From: Streptomyces adelaidensis | GTDB lineage: Bacteria; Actinomycetota; Actinomycetes; Streptomycetales; Streptomycetaceae | NCBI RefSeq assembly: GCF_016598475.1 | Contig: NZ_JAEMUX010000045.1 | Location: 1-64,000 of the forward strand | Direction of reading: 5' to 3' | DNA: 64,000 nucleotides | Part shown: positions 54,862 to 62,463 of the stretch, in pieces | How positions within the stretch are numbered: position 1 is the first letter of the stretch | Layout: each line of letters starts with the position of its first letter | Program-made: the position numbers and the translations under genes | Notes under the pieces: model-generated | What the model saw: only the letters and a program-made list of their open reading frames with translations | Database searches by the model: none | Told to the model about the DNA's origin: nothing

Positions 54862-54904
54862 CGTACGGCTCGTACGGCTCGTACGGCTCGCACGGCTCGT
54901 ACGG
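54862..54904. repeat. 9-bp tandem repeat after the M4 protease
   Basis: Five head-to-tail CGTACGGCT units (fourth has one change) directly follow the stop codon. The hairpin terminator comes right after. The remaining bases to 55169 hold no gene; AAGGAG at 55159-55164 serves the next protease. Confidence 0.9.
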
Positions 54905-54907
54905 AAG

Positions 54908-54946
54908 GGGCGCCGCCCCGGGGTTCAACTCCCCGGGGCGGCGCCC
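54908..54946 (+). terminator. Terminator after the first M4 protease
   Basis: A perfect 16-bp GC-rich stem (54908-54923 and 54931-54946), 7-base loop, followed by TCTTTG. Confidence 0.9.
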
Positions 54947-55169
54947 TCTTTGCCGTAGCGGGAGGGCCTCTTGATCGGCGCTTTACCGTGTTCGAAACCG
55001 GTTTACACGGCGGCAATGTTTCCGGACGGTTGACTTTCGGCCAACATCACCTCGCCCTCCTGACATGTACGCGCCATAGGTGTCACTCTTCACCCACCCG
55101 CCGCACTCGCAACTTCAGATGCACCGGGCGGACCCCATACCGCCCGGTCTCCCCCACCAAGGAGCATGA

Positions 55170-56831
55170 GTGACTCCGTTCTACGCGCGTCACCAGCGCA
55201 CCACGCTGGCCATCGCGACCGCTGTCGCCGCCGGAGCGCTGCTGACCACCGGCCTGACCTCCGGTGCCACCGCCCATCCCGCGCCCGTCGCGGACAAGGC
55301 CCGGCCGGCCGGTGCCCCGGTCCCGCTGACCCCCGCCGCGCGCACCTCCCTGATCAAGCAGGCGGACGCCGCCACGGGCGACACCGCCGACGAGATAGGC
55401 CTGGGCACCAAGGAGGAGCTCGTCGTCCGTGACGTCCTCAAGGACGCCGACGGCACGGTCCACACACGCTACGAGCGCACCTACGGCGGCCTTCCGGTCC
55501 TCGGCGGCGACCTGGTCGTCCACGAGTCCAAGGCCGGTGACATCAGAAGCGTCACCAAGGCCACGAAGGCCGCCGTGAAGGTCGCCGACCTCACCGCGGA
55601 CGTCACCAAGGCCACCGCCGAGAAGCAGGCGCTCAAGGCCGCCAAGGCCGAGGGCTCCACCAGGACCGCGGCCGACAAGGCCCCGCGCAAGGTCGTCTGG
55701 GCGGCGGACGGCAAGCCCGCCCTCGCCTACGAGACGGTCGTCGGCGGCTTCCAGCACGACGGCACCCCGCAGGAGCTCCACGTCATCACCGACGCGGAGA
55801 CCGGCAAGAAGCTGTACGAGTTCGAGGCCATCCAGACCGGCAGCGGCAACAGCCAGTACAACGGCTCGGTCACCATCGGCACGACCCTGTCGGGCTCGAC
55901 GTACAACCTGACCGACGCCGCGCGCGGCAGCCACAAGACGTACAACAAGGCCCGCGCCACATCGTCCTCGGCCGGCACGCTCTTCACCGACGCGAACGAC
56001 GTCTGGGGCACCGGCACCGCCACCAGCTCCTCGACCGACCAGAACGCCGCGGTGGACGCCCACTACGGCGCCCAGGTCACCTGGGACTTCTACAAGAACG
56101 TCCTCGGCCGCAACGGCATCAAGAACAACGGCGTCGCCGCCTACTCCCGCGTCCACTACGGCAACGCGTACGTCAACGCCTTCTGGTCCGACAGCTGCTT
56201 CTGCATGACGTACGGCGACGGCGAGGGCAACGTCAAGCCGCTGACCTCGCTCGACGTGGCCGGCCACGAGATGAGCCACGGCCTGACCGCCAACACGGCG
56301 GGCCTGAACTACTCCGGCGAGTCCGGCGGCCTGAACGAGGCCACCTCCGACATCTTCGGCACGGCGGTCGAGTTCTACGCCGCCAACACCAAGGACGTCG
56401 GCGACTACCTCATCGGCGAGAAGATCGACATCAACAGCGACGGCTCGCCGCTGCGTTACATGGACCAGCCGAGCAAGGACGGCTCGTCGGCCAACTACTG
56501 GTCGTCGTCGCTCGGGGGCTTGGACGTCCACTACTCGTCGGGCCCGGCGAACCACTTCTTCTTCCTGCTGAGCGAGGGCAGCGGCTCGAAGACGATCAAC
56601 GGGGTCTCTTACAACTCCCCCACCTCCAACGGCGCCACGATCACGGGCATCGGCCGCGACAAGGCCGTCCAGATCTGGTACAAGGCGCTGACCACGTACA
56701 TGACGTCGACGACCAACTACAAGGGCGCGCGTACGGCGACCCTGAACGCGGCGTCCTCCCTCTACGGCGCCGCCAGCACGGAGTACGCGGCGGTGAACGC
56801 GGCGTGGGCGGCGGTCAACGTCACGGCGTGA
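55170..56831 (+). CDS. Secreted M4 metalloprotease without P-domain
   Basis: A 553-residue paralogue of the upstream protease. Signal peptide at the N-terminus (TTLAIATAVAAGALLTTGLT), FTP/PepSY propeptide, and a peptidase domain with HEMSH at 366-370 and Glu 390 as the third ligand. It stops directly after the M4 C-terminal helical domain. GTG at 55170 has AAGGAG six bases before it. Blocks of near-identical sequence with the first protease (for example KPALAYETVVGGFQHDGTPQ) indicate tandem duplication. Confidence 0.93.
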   Translation: MTPFYARHQRTTLAIATAVAAGALLTTGLTSGATAHPAPVADKARPAGAPVPLTPAARTSLIKQADAATGDTADEIGLGTKEELVVRDVLKDADGTVHTRYERTYGGLPVLGGDLVVHESKAGDIRSVTKATKAAVKVADLTADVTKATAEKQALKAAKAEGSTRTAADKAPRKVVWAADGKPALAYETVVGGFQHDGTPQELHVITDAETGKKLYEFEAIQTGSGNSQYNGSVTIGTTLSGSTYNLTDAARGSHKTYNKARATSSSAGTLFTDANDVWGTGTATSSSTDQNAAVDAHYGAQVTWDFYKNVLGRNGIKNNGVAAYSRVHYGNAYVNAFWSDSCFCMTYGDGEGNVKPLTSLDVAGHEMSHGLTANTAGLNYSGESGGLNEATSDIFGTAVEFYAANTKDVGDYLIGEKIDINSDGSPLRYMDQPSKDGSSANYWSSSLGGLDVHYSSGPANHFFFLLSEGSGSKTINGVSYNSPTSNGATITGIGRDKAVQIWYKALTTYMTSTTNYKGARTATLNAASSLYGAASTEYAAVNAAWAAVNVTA

Positions 56832-56854
56832 CACCCGCATAACGGTCCGGCTCG

Positions 56855-56893
56855 GGGCGGTACCCGGAGAGAAGGCGACTCCGGGTGCCGCCC
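56855..56893 (+). terminator. Terminator after the second M4 protease
   Basis: A 15-bp stem with one G-U pair (56855-56869 and 56879-56893), 9-base loop and a TAGTCTTT tail, 23 bases after the stop. Confidence 0.85.
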
Positions 56894-56906
56894 TAGTCTT
56901 TGGACC

Positions 56907-57443
56907 ATGTCCCACACCGACGGCTCACTCCCGTTCCCGGACGGCTTCACCTACGAGGCCGTCGGCGCGACCCACGAGGGCCACTGCCCGCCCGGCTTCA
57001 ACCCCCTCCACGTCCGCACCCGCATCGGCGAGGGCGTCGACGTCTTCGAACGCGCCGCCCACACGGTCCTCACCTGGGAGATGCACCGAGCGATGGGTGT
57101 AGGCATCCAAGCCTCCGCCCCCGAAGCGTCCCCGGGCGTCGACGTGACGGTGACACTGGCCGGCCTCATCAAGGCCCCCTGCCGCGTCGTCTGGACAGTC
57201 AACGAACCCCGCCGCAAGGGCTGGGCCTACGGCACCCTCCCGGGCCACCCCGAATGCGGCGAGGAAGCCTTCATCGTCGACCGCACAGGCGACGGCACGG
57301 TCTGGCTGACCGTGACCGCCTTCAGCCGCGGCGCAAAGTGGTACGCCCGCGCGGGCGGCGCCGCCACGAGGGGATTGCAGCACGCGTATGCGCGGCGGTG
57401 CGGGGTGGTGTTGCGGAGGCTGGCTGGGGACCCGAAGGAGTGA
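56907..57443 (+). CDS. DUF1990 family protein
   Basis: A 178-residue protein that matches DUF1990 in order: FTYEAVGATHEG, VRTRIGEGVDVFERAAHTVL, RVVWTVNEPRRKGWAYGTLP, HPECGEEAFIV and LTVTAFSRGAKWYARAGGAA. These proteins are of SRPBCC-like fold and unknown role. ATG start; the gene is alone between two transcripts. No catalytic motif visible. Confidence 0.88.
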   Translation: MSHTDGSLPFPDGFTYEAVGATHEGHCPPGFNPLHVRTRIGEGVDVFERAAHTVLTWEMHRAMGVGIQASAPEASPGVDVTVTLAGLIKAPCRVVWTVNEPRRKGWAYGTLPGHPECGEEAFIVDRTGDGTVWLTVTAFSRGAKWYARAGGAATRGLQHAYARRCGVVLRRLAGDPKE

Positions 57444-57474
57444 ACTTCCGCTGTAGCGGACTGTGCCAAATTCT

Positions 57475-57492
57475 GTCTAAGTACGCTTAGAC
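57475..57492. promoter_or_regulatory. GTCTAAG/CTTAGAC inverted repeat, possible operator
   Basis: A perfect 7-bp inverted repeat with a 4-base spacer (TACG) lies 35 bases upstream of the AAA ATPase start, in a locally AT-richer patch. Confidence 0.45.
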
Positions 57493-57526
57493 GAGATCTG
57501 CACAGTCGACAGGCAGGAGTCTCCCT

Positions 57527-59047
57527 GTGGGAGAACGTGGCGCTCAGCGCCTACCCCTTCCCGCCAAGCCCGGCAGGCTGGTCGACCGCGATCGAGAATG
57601 GGCACTGCTCACCGATTTTCTCAGCGACCCGTCGCCCGAGATGCGGCTCGGCATCGTGTCCGGTCGGCGACGCCATGGCAAGTCCTTCCTCCTACGGGCC
57701 CTGTGCAAGGAATACGGCGGTCTGTATGTCACCGCGGTCCGAGAGGAAGGCCGTCTGCCGGCTCTGCGGCGTTTCAGCGAAGCGATCGCCGCACACGCGG
57801 GCCTCCGCCCGGGAACCCTGATCCTGCCTGACTGGCGAGAGGTTCTGACCAACGCTCTGGACGTCGCGGCCCGCAGCTCCGCGACCCCCTTGGTGATCAT
57901 CGACGAACTCCCGTATCTGCTCCAGCACTCGCCGGAACTCCCGGGCCTGATCCAGTTCCTCTACGACGAGCACCAGTGGGACGAGGGCGTCGGCGCGCGG
58001 ATCATCCTGTGCGGATCCGCCATGAGCGTCATGCACGAACTGCTGTCGGGTACGAAACCCCTGCGCGGACGCGCCGTCATCGACCTACGCCTCGGAGCCT
58101 TCGACTTCCGTATGAGCAAGCGGTTCTGGCAGATCGACGACCCACTGATCGCGCTCCGCGTCCACGCGGTCCTGGGCGGCGCCGCCGGCTACCACACCCT
58201 CGCCGGTCGTCCGGACCCCGGCGCCGACTTCGACGAGTGGGTGACACGGACCCTGCTCGACCCGGGCCGGGCGGTCTACTCCCCCACGGAGACCGAGTAC
58301 CTCCTGCGCGAAGACCCCCGCATCACTCAGCACACCCTGTACTACGACATCCTCTCCGCCATCGCACAGGGTGCGAGCACTCCCAGCAAGATCGGCGCCG
58401 CCCTCGGCCGCCAGCGCAACGCCGTCACGCATCCATTGGACGTCCTGGAGTCAACGGGCTACATCCACCGCGAGCAGGACCTTCTCCGCGCCCGCCACCC
58501 CGTCATCACCCTCACGGACCCACTGATCCGCTTCAACCAGCTCATCACGCTCCCCCAGGCGGCGGCCATGGAAGAGGGCTATGCCGAGGAAATCTGGCAG
58601 ACCTCCCTCCCCACGTTCAACTCCAAGATCCTGGGCCCTCACTTCGAAGAACTGGCCCGGACCTGGACGCGCCGCTACGCCCACACAGTCCTCCCCGGCG
58701 GCCTCCCCGGCCCCGTCGGCACCACAGAAGTCCCCGACGCCGCAGCCCGCACCAAACACGAGGTGGACGTCATCGCCCTGGCCCTCGGCGAACGCCCCCA
58801 GTCGCCACGCGCCCGCATCGCACTGCTGGGCGAGGCCAAGGCAACGGCGGCGCGTCGCGGAACGACCGACCTTCAACGGCTGGAACGCATCAGGGACTTG
58901 CTGACCGAGCAGGGATACGACACGAGCGGGGTGACTCTCGCCCTGTTCTCCCTGTCCGGGTTCCACGCCGACGTGAAGGAACTCGCGAAGCGCCGTCGGG
59001 ACGTGCTCCTGGTAGACCTGCCCACGTTGTACGGCATCGCGGCCTGA
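57527..59047 (+). CDS. Archaeal-type AAA ATPase with DUF234-like nuclease-type C-terminus
   Basis: A 506-residue protein of the ATPase_2/DUF234 class. Walker A GRRRHGKS is at 46-53 and Walker B PLVIIDELPYL at 121-131. A winged helix follows near 295-330 (GASTPSKIGAALGRQRNAVT). The C-terminal domain contains EVDVIALALG (Asp 414) and LLGEAKAT (Glu 436, Lys 438), the PD-(D/E)xK arrangement. GTG start with CAGGAG upstream. These proteins are spread by horizontal transfer; biological role is not established. Confidence 0.82.
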   Translation: MGERGAQRLPLPAKPGRLVDRDREWALLTDFLSDPSPEMRLGIVSGRRRHGKSFLLRALCKEYGGLYVTAVREEGRLPALRRFSEAIAAHAGLRPGTLILPDWREVLTNALDVAARSSATPLVIIDELPYLLQHSPELPGLIQFLYDEHQWDEGVGARIILCGSAMSVMHELLSGTKPLRGRAVIDLRLGAFDFRMSKRFWQIDDPLIALRVHAVLGGAAGYHTLAGRPDPGADFDEWVTRTLLDPGRAVYSPTETEYLLREDPRITQHTLYYDILSAIAQGASTPSKIGAALGRQRNAVTHPLDVLESTGYIHREQDLLRARHPVITLTDPLIRFNQLITLPQAAAMEEGYAEEIWQTSLPTFNSKILGPHFEELARTWTRRYAHTVLPGGLPGPVGTTEVPDAAARTKHEVDVIALALGERPQSPRARIALLGEAKATAARRGTTDLQRLERIRDLLTEQGYDTSGVTLALFSLSGFHADVKELAKRRRDVLLVDLPTLYGIAA

Positions 59048-59160
59048 GAACTCAGGTTTTCGGGAGACCATGCTCCACCCTCGCCTGGCGTAACGACCCA
59101 CTGCTCTGCGCAGCCCCCGTCCGCTGACGTTGCCGTCAACTACTGCCGTCAGAGCGCAAT

Positions 59161-59197
59161 GTGAAGCTCCGCCAGGGTTCACCTGGCGGGGCTTCAC
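59161..59197 (+). terminator. Hairpin terminator after the AAA ATPase
   Basis: A 16-bp stem (59161-59176 and 59182-59197) with one wobble pair and a 5-base loop, followed by ATTT. Confidence 0.85.
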
Positions 59198-59273
59198 ATT
59201 TGCGGTCGCTCACTCCCATTCGGCCCACACCACAAGATCACGAAGCGGCGATAGACGAGAGGAACGTACTCAA

Positions 59274-59531
59274 CTATCTCGCGACCAGCTCACGCATTCG
59301 CTCGATTAGATCGAGAGACCCAAGATCCTCCGACAGCCGAACAAGACGCGCGTAATACTCTTCACTGATCGGCAATTCGTCCTCGTAAATCCATGAGCAC
59401 ATGGTGTCGAAAGCTAGGGCGAACTCTCCAGCCGTCAGAAGGTCGCGCACATCGACTGCGACCGAAGACGCAGTAATGGGCGATTCCTCTAGCAGTTCTT
59501 TGATCACGGTGACGTACCCCACGGCTTCCAC
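59274..59531 (-). CDS. MafI family-like immunity protein
   Basis: An 85-residue acidic helical protein (VIKELLEESPITASSVAVDV; FALAFDTMCSWIYEDELPIS) with the pattern of MafI-type immunity proteins. It begins 10 bases after the stop of the EndoU toxin fragment, in toxin-immunity order. GC is lower than in the surroundings, which supports recent transfer. It would protect against EndoU-type RNase toxins. Confidence 0.75.
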   Translation of the reverse strand: MEAVGYVTVIKELLEESPITASSVAVDVRDLLTAGEFALAFDTMCSWIYEDELPISEEYYARLVRLSEDLGSLDLIERMRELVAR

Positions 59532-59541
59532 TGCTCCTCCA

Positions 59542-59949
59542 TCAAGGCTGGTACGGAAAGCCGGTCACAATTCGATCCGTTGCAGGTTCGTAAATGACCC
59601 TGATGTTCACGCCGTCCACTACTCCTTCAATCTTCCACCGCGACGGATCCTGGTTCCTCGTATACAGGGATCCGGCTCGGCCTGTCTGCTGCGTTCTAAC
59701 GCTGTTGGGACTCGTCGCCACGTCGGCCACACTGTCAAGGATCTTGTCAGTGTCCCAGCCGCGCGGAAAGACAGACTTCCCCGGCTGTCCCGGCCACTTA
59801 TGGCCGCCACCCGTTCTGTCACCGTGAATGATATGGAACTGCTCTTGCCCGCCAATCAATTCGCGACCGATGCCAGAACAGTTGCTGTTGTGAACAAGCA
59901 GTGGCGTATTCCCCGCCAGCACATAGTACGTGTGCAGGCCAGGCCGCCC
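59542..59949 (-). pseudogene. EndoU toxin tip of a polymorphic toxin, 5'-truncated
   Basis: The frame from 59949 reads GRPGLHTYYVLAGNTPLLVH and then an EndoU-type RNase domain (EQFHIIHGDRTGGGHKWPGQ; FPRGWDTDKILDSVADVA; VNIRVIYEPATDRIVTGFPY). The TYYVLAG-TP-LVHN segment is the usual junction just before toxin tips in Rhs- and LXG-like polymorphic toxins. An in-frame TAG at 59950-59952 closes the frame, so the delivery part is missing. It may be expressed from GTG 59922 (125 residues) or be a silent cassette for recombination. The immunity gene is intact. Confidence 0.78.
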
Positions 59950-60092
59950 CTACCGGCAAGTTTGCTGGCCAGCGAGCGATTTGGCAGTCGCCGGATGTTC
60001 GTGCTCGTGCGCTGGTGTCTGCTGGTGTTGCCGTCACTACTGCCGTCAGTGGTCTACACCGCCTGGGAAATTCCAGGAATTCCGAATGCGTG

Positions 60093-60329
60093 TCAAGCGG
60101 CTTCGTCGTGCGGGGTGAGGCTGATGGTCAGGTCGGCGCCGAGAGCCTGAGCCAGGCGGCGCAGGAGGGGAAGCGTGGGCACGGTCCCGCCGCCTTCGAA
60201 GCGGGAGATCTGCGGCTGCTTCATCCCGCACCGCCCGGCCAGCTCGGCCTGGGACAGCCCGAGCTCGATGCGCCGGTCGTGGACGAGTTGCCCGAGCTCA
60301 CGGGCGAGCGCGGAAGGCGGGTCCTGCAC
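60093..60329 (-). CDS. XRE-type helix-turn-helix protein
   Basis: A 78-residue DNA-binding protein (RRIELGLSQAELAGRCGMKQ; QISRFEGGGTVPTLPLLRRL), nearly all HTH_3 fold. It lies 14 bases after another XRE gene of the same direction and after a RelE/HigB-like toxin, so it is probably part of that operon as a second repressor or antitoxin. Ribosome site is weak (GGAGGGG region upstream). Confidence 0.82.
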   Translation of the reverse strand: MQDPPSALARELGQLVHDRRIELGLSQAELAGRCGMKQPQISRFEGGGTVPTLPLLRRLAQALGADLTISLTPHDEAA

Positions 60330-60343
60330 GGTTCCTCCCCGCC

Positions 60344-60682
60344 TCAGGCCGCTGGGGCGACGATGGTGACGGTGGGCTCGTCTCCGCCGGCGAGGTGCAC
60401 GTCCACCGTGAGGTCCAGTGCGCGGGCCAGGCGCATGATGACCGCGATGGGCGGCAGCTCGGTGGCCGTCTCGATGCCTTCGATGTCATCGACGCCGACG
60501 TGCATGCGCTCGGCGAGATCGGCCTCGCTCAGACCCAGCTGCTTACGCCGGTCGTAGACGGCCTTGCCCAACGTCATGGCGAGGCCGGCCTCTTCGTAGA
60601 CCCGGTCGTACTCGGGGTCAGCGTCCAGGTGTTCGCCCAGCAGCTGGCGGTGGCGACGGGTCCTCCATTCGCTGTGGTTCAT
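60344..60682 (-). CDS. XRE/HigA-type antitoxin
   Basis: A 112-residue protein with a C-terminal HTH (YDRRKQLGLSEADLAERMHV; LPPIAVIMRLARALDLTVDV) and a 35-residue helical N-terminus. It overlaps the toxin gene by four bases (ATGA), the order and coupling expected of a HigBA-like module in which the toxin gene comes first. It likely represses its own promoter and neutralises the toxin. Confidence 0.82.
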   Translation of the reverse strand: MNHSEWRTRRHRQLLGEHLDADPEYDRVYEEAGLAMTLGKAVYDRRKQLGLSEADLAERMHVGVDDIEGIETATELPPIAVIMRLARALDLTVDVHLAGGDEPTVTIVAPAA

Positions 60683-61062
60683 CGGTTCTCCTTGAGATTG
60701 CGGCTGTAGAGGTCGTGCTCGGCGGCGGCTTCATGCTCTGCCTCGCACAATCGCTGTGCGGCGTGGGCGCGGTCCACTTCGGCCTGCTCGCGCATCTTGG
60801 CCTTGCGGAACACGGTGAGCAGCACGACACGTCGGCCGGGCGCCAGCCAGTAGGTGATCCGCTGGTGGGCATCGCCCAGGCGGAAGCGCAGCTCGCGGAG
60901 CTTGCCGCCCAGGTGGCGGGAGTGCGGTTCGTCGAGCGTGGTGGGCTGCTCGGCGAGCAGGTCGGCGACGCGTTCGGCCTGCTTGTAGTGATGGGCGGGA
61001 ATGTTCTCCAGCCACAGCCGCACCTCCGGCTCGATCTCGATCGAGTACCGCCCGCTATCCAT
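60679..61062 (-). CDS. RelE/HigB-family toxin
   Basis: A 127-residue protein with the Gp49/HigB pattern: short N-terminal strand (RYSIEIEPEVRLWLENIPAH), LGGKLRELRFRLGDAHQRIT and VVLLTVFRKAKMREQAEVD. Such toxins cleave ribosome-bound mRNA. The ATG at 61062 matches the family start; the longer frame is Arg/Pro-rich shadow. It is the first gene of a three-gene set with two XRE proteins downstream. Confidence 0.82.
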   Translation of the reverse strand: MDSGRYSIEIEPEVRLWLENIPAHHYKQAERVADLLAEQPTTLDEPHSRHLGGKLRELRFRLGDAHQRITYWLAPGRRVVLLTVFRKAKMREQAEVDRAHAAQRLCEAEHEAAAEHDLYSRNLKENR

Positions 61063-61716
61063 AGCGCCGATGATATATGGCACGGGTCGCGAGAGCGCGA
61101 CTTCGAAGTTCAGGTCGTGTGCCGTCGCCGCGATCGCAGCCACTCCAGCGTCGCACACCCACGTACTCCCCCCTTCGTCCTCACCGCCACGGCGCCGCCC
61201 GCAAACCAGCGGCAACCTGCCGAGGCGGCGCAGGGTCGGCTTCTTTCGGCAGGATCGGGCCCGCGCGGGAGAGGCAGCGTACGGCCGGGCTGGTACGTCG
61301 CCCAGCCCGGCGGCGCGGGGCCGGGGCGGGAGGGGGCGACCTCCGACGGGTGGCCGGGAGCTTCGCTCCCCGCCGGAGGCGACGCAGGCCACCGCCCTCG
61401 GAGAGTCCGGCGGCGGGCGTGAGGGTCGGTCCCCTGGTCGGCCATGTGCCTGCGATCCGACCGTAGGACGGTCGTGGGCGACAACTTGCTCCGCCAGGAG
61501 CCCAGTTACGGTCAGCCCTGCGACCAGGCCGATTGCCGCTCCCGCAGCCCTGGATCACGCCCCGGCTGCCGAGGCGGCTCGCCACCTGCAGTGCAGACCG
61601 CCCGAGTGAACGGCGGGACCGTCGGCGACGGCTGCCAGCTCCGGCGGGCGGGGCCCGCCTTGAACCTCGTAGAGAAAATCTGAACGCACACACCCGGACC
61701 ACCCCGGTACGGCGGA
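61063..61716. other. 650-bp region without a supportable gene
   Basis: Several frames are open but none has typical Streptomyces codon bias or recognisable motifs. It lies between the toxin-antitoxin set and the GntR gene of the putative integrative element and could hold promoters or an origin-type site. Nothing specific is visible. Confidence 0.5.
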
Positions 61717-62154
61717 TCAGCGGCCCGGCTCGCCTCCGCCCGACTCCAGGGCTTCGACGCGGCCACGAAGGTCGGCGATCTGCTGAACAGCCTCGGCCAG
61801 CGTCTGTTCCAGCGCCTCGACGCGGGCCGTCGTCCCGCCGACGGGGGCGGTCCCCTCTGGTTCATCGAGGTCATCGGCTCCGTCGGGGTGGTCGTGGTGG
61901 GCGACGAAGGCGCCCTTGCCGGGGCGGGAGACCGCCCACCCCTCCTGCTTCAACAGGGCCATGGCCTTCTGCACGGTCAGGCTCGCCGCCCCGAACTCCC
62001 GCATCAACACGGCCTGCGTCGGCAACGCGTCCCCCGGCCGCAACCCACCGGAGCGGATGCGCTCCCGCAAGGACTCGGCGATGACCTCGAACGTCAGCTG
62101 CACCCCTCTGCCCGCCGGCCTGCGCCCGCGCCGCCCCACCACCACGCCGGTCAC
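61717..62154 (-). CDS. GntR family regulator (KorSA-like place)
   Basis: A 145-residue protein with an N-terminal GntR winged helix (FEVIAESLRERIRSGGLRPG; ALPTQAVLMREFGAASLTVQ; GWAVSRPGKGAFVA) and a short coiled-coil tail (VEALEQTLAEAVQQIADLRG). There is no large effector domain, as in the GntR repressors of Streptomyces conjugative elements. GTG at 62154 follows GGAAAG; an inner GTG at 62103 is possible. It is divergent from the RepSA-like gene, so it may repress replication or transfer. Confidence 0.78.
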   Translation of the reverse strand: MTGVVVGRRGRRPAGRGVQLTFEVIAESLRERIRSGGLRPGDALPTQAVLMREFGAASLTVQKAMALLKQEGWAVSRPGKGAFVAHHDHPDGADDLDEPEGTAPVGGTTARVEALEQTLAEAVQQIADLRGRVEALESGGGEPGR

Positions 62155-62463
62155 CCCCGCTTTCCACGCCCTCTACCAGCGAAATCCGGCCCGTCCAAAC
62201 CGGGAAGCCGGCCCCACACTACCCGCGTCCCACCACCCCCAAGAAAGGAATCAGGAGGGATGCACTTGAATGCGCCGGTGAGGCGATGTTAACGTCACGC
62301 ACCCGCCGGTGATCACCACCGCGCCCCGCCGACCAGCCCCTGGGTCTGGCCCCCGCGCCCAACTTCGAGGCGCCCCCGTTCCCCTGTGAGCCGATCACTT
62401 CGGCCTGCCCACGCCGCCCCGCGCCATACCGCTTCCGCGCTCCCGCCGAAAGGCCCTTCCCGC
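62155..62463. other. Divergent intergenic region of the integrative element
   Basis: About 309 bases without a gene between the GntR and replication initiator genes. It has a locally AT-richer stretch (GATGTTAACGTCACGC near 62284-62299) flanked by GCCGGTGA copies, which may be a promoter or operator. AAAGG at about 62450 could serve the replication gene. Confidence 0.45.
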
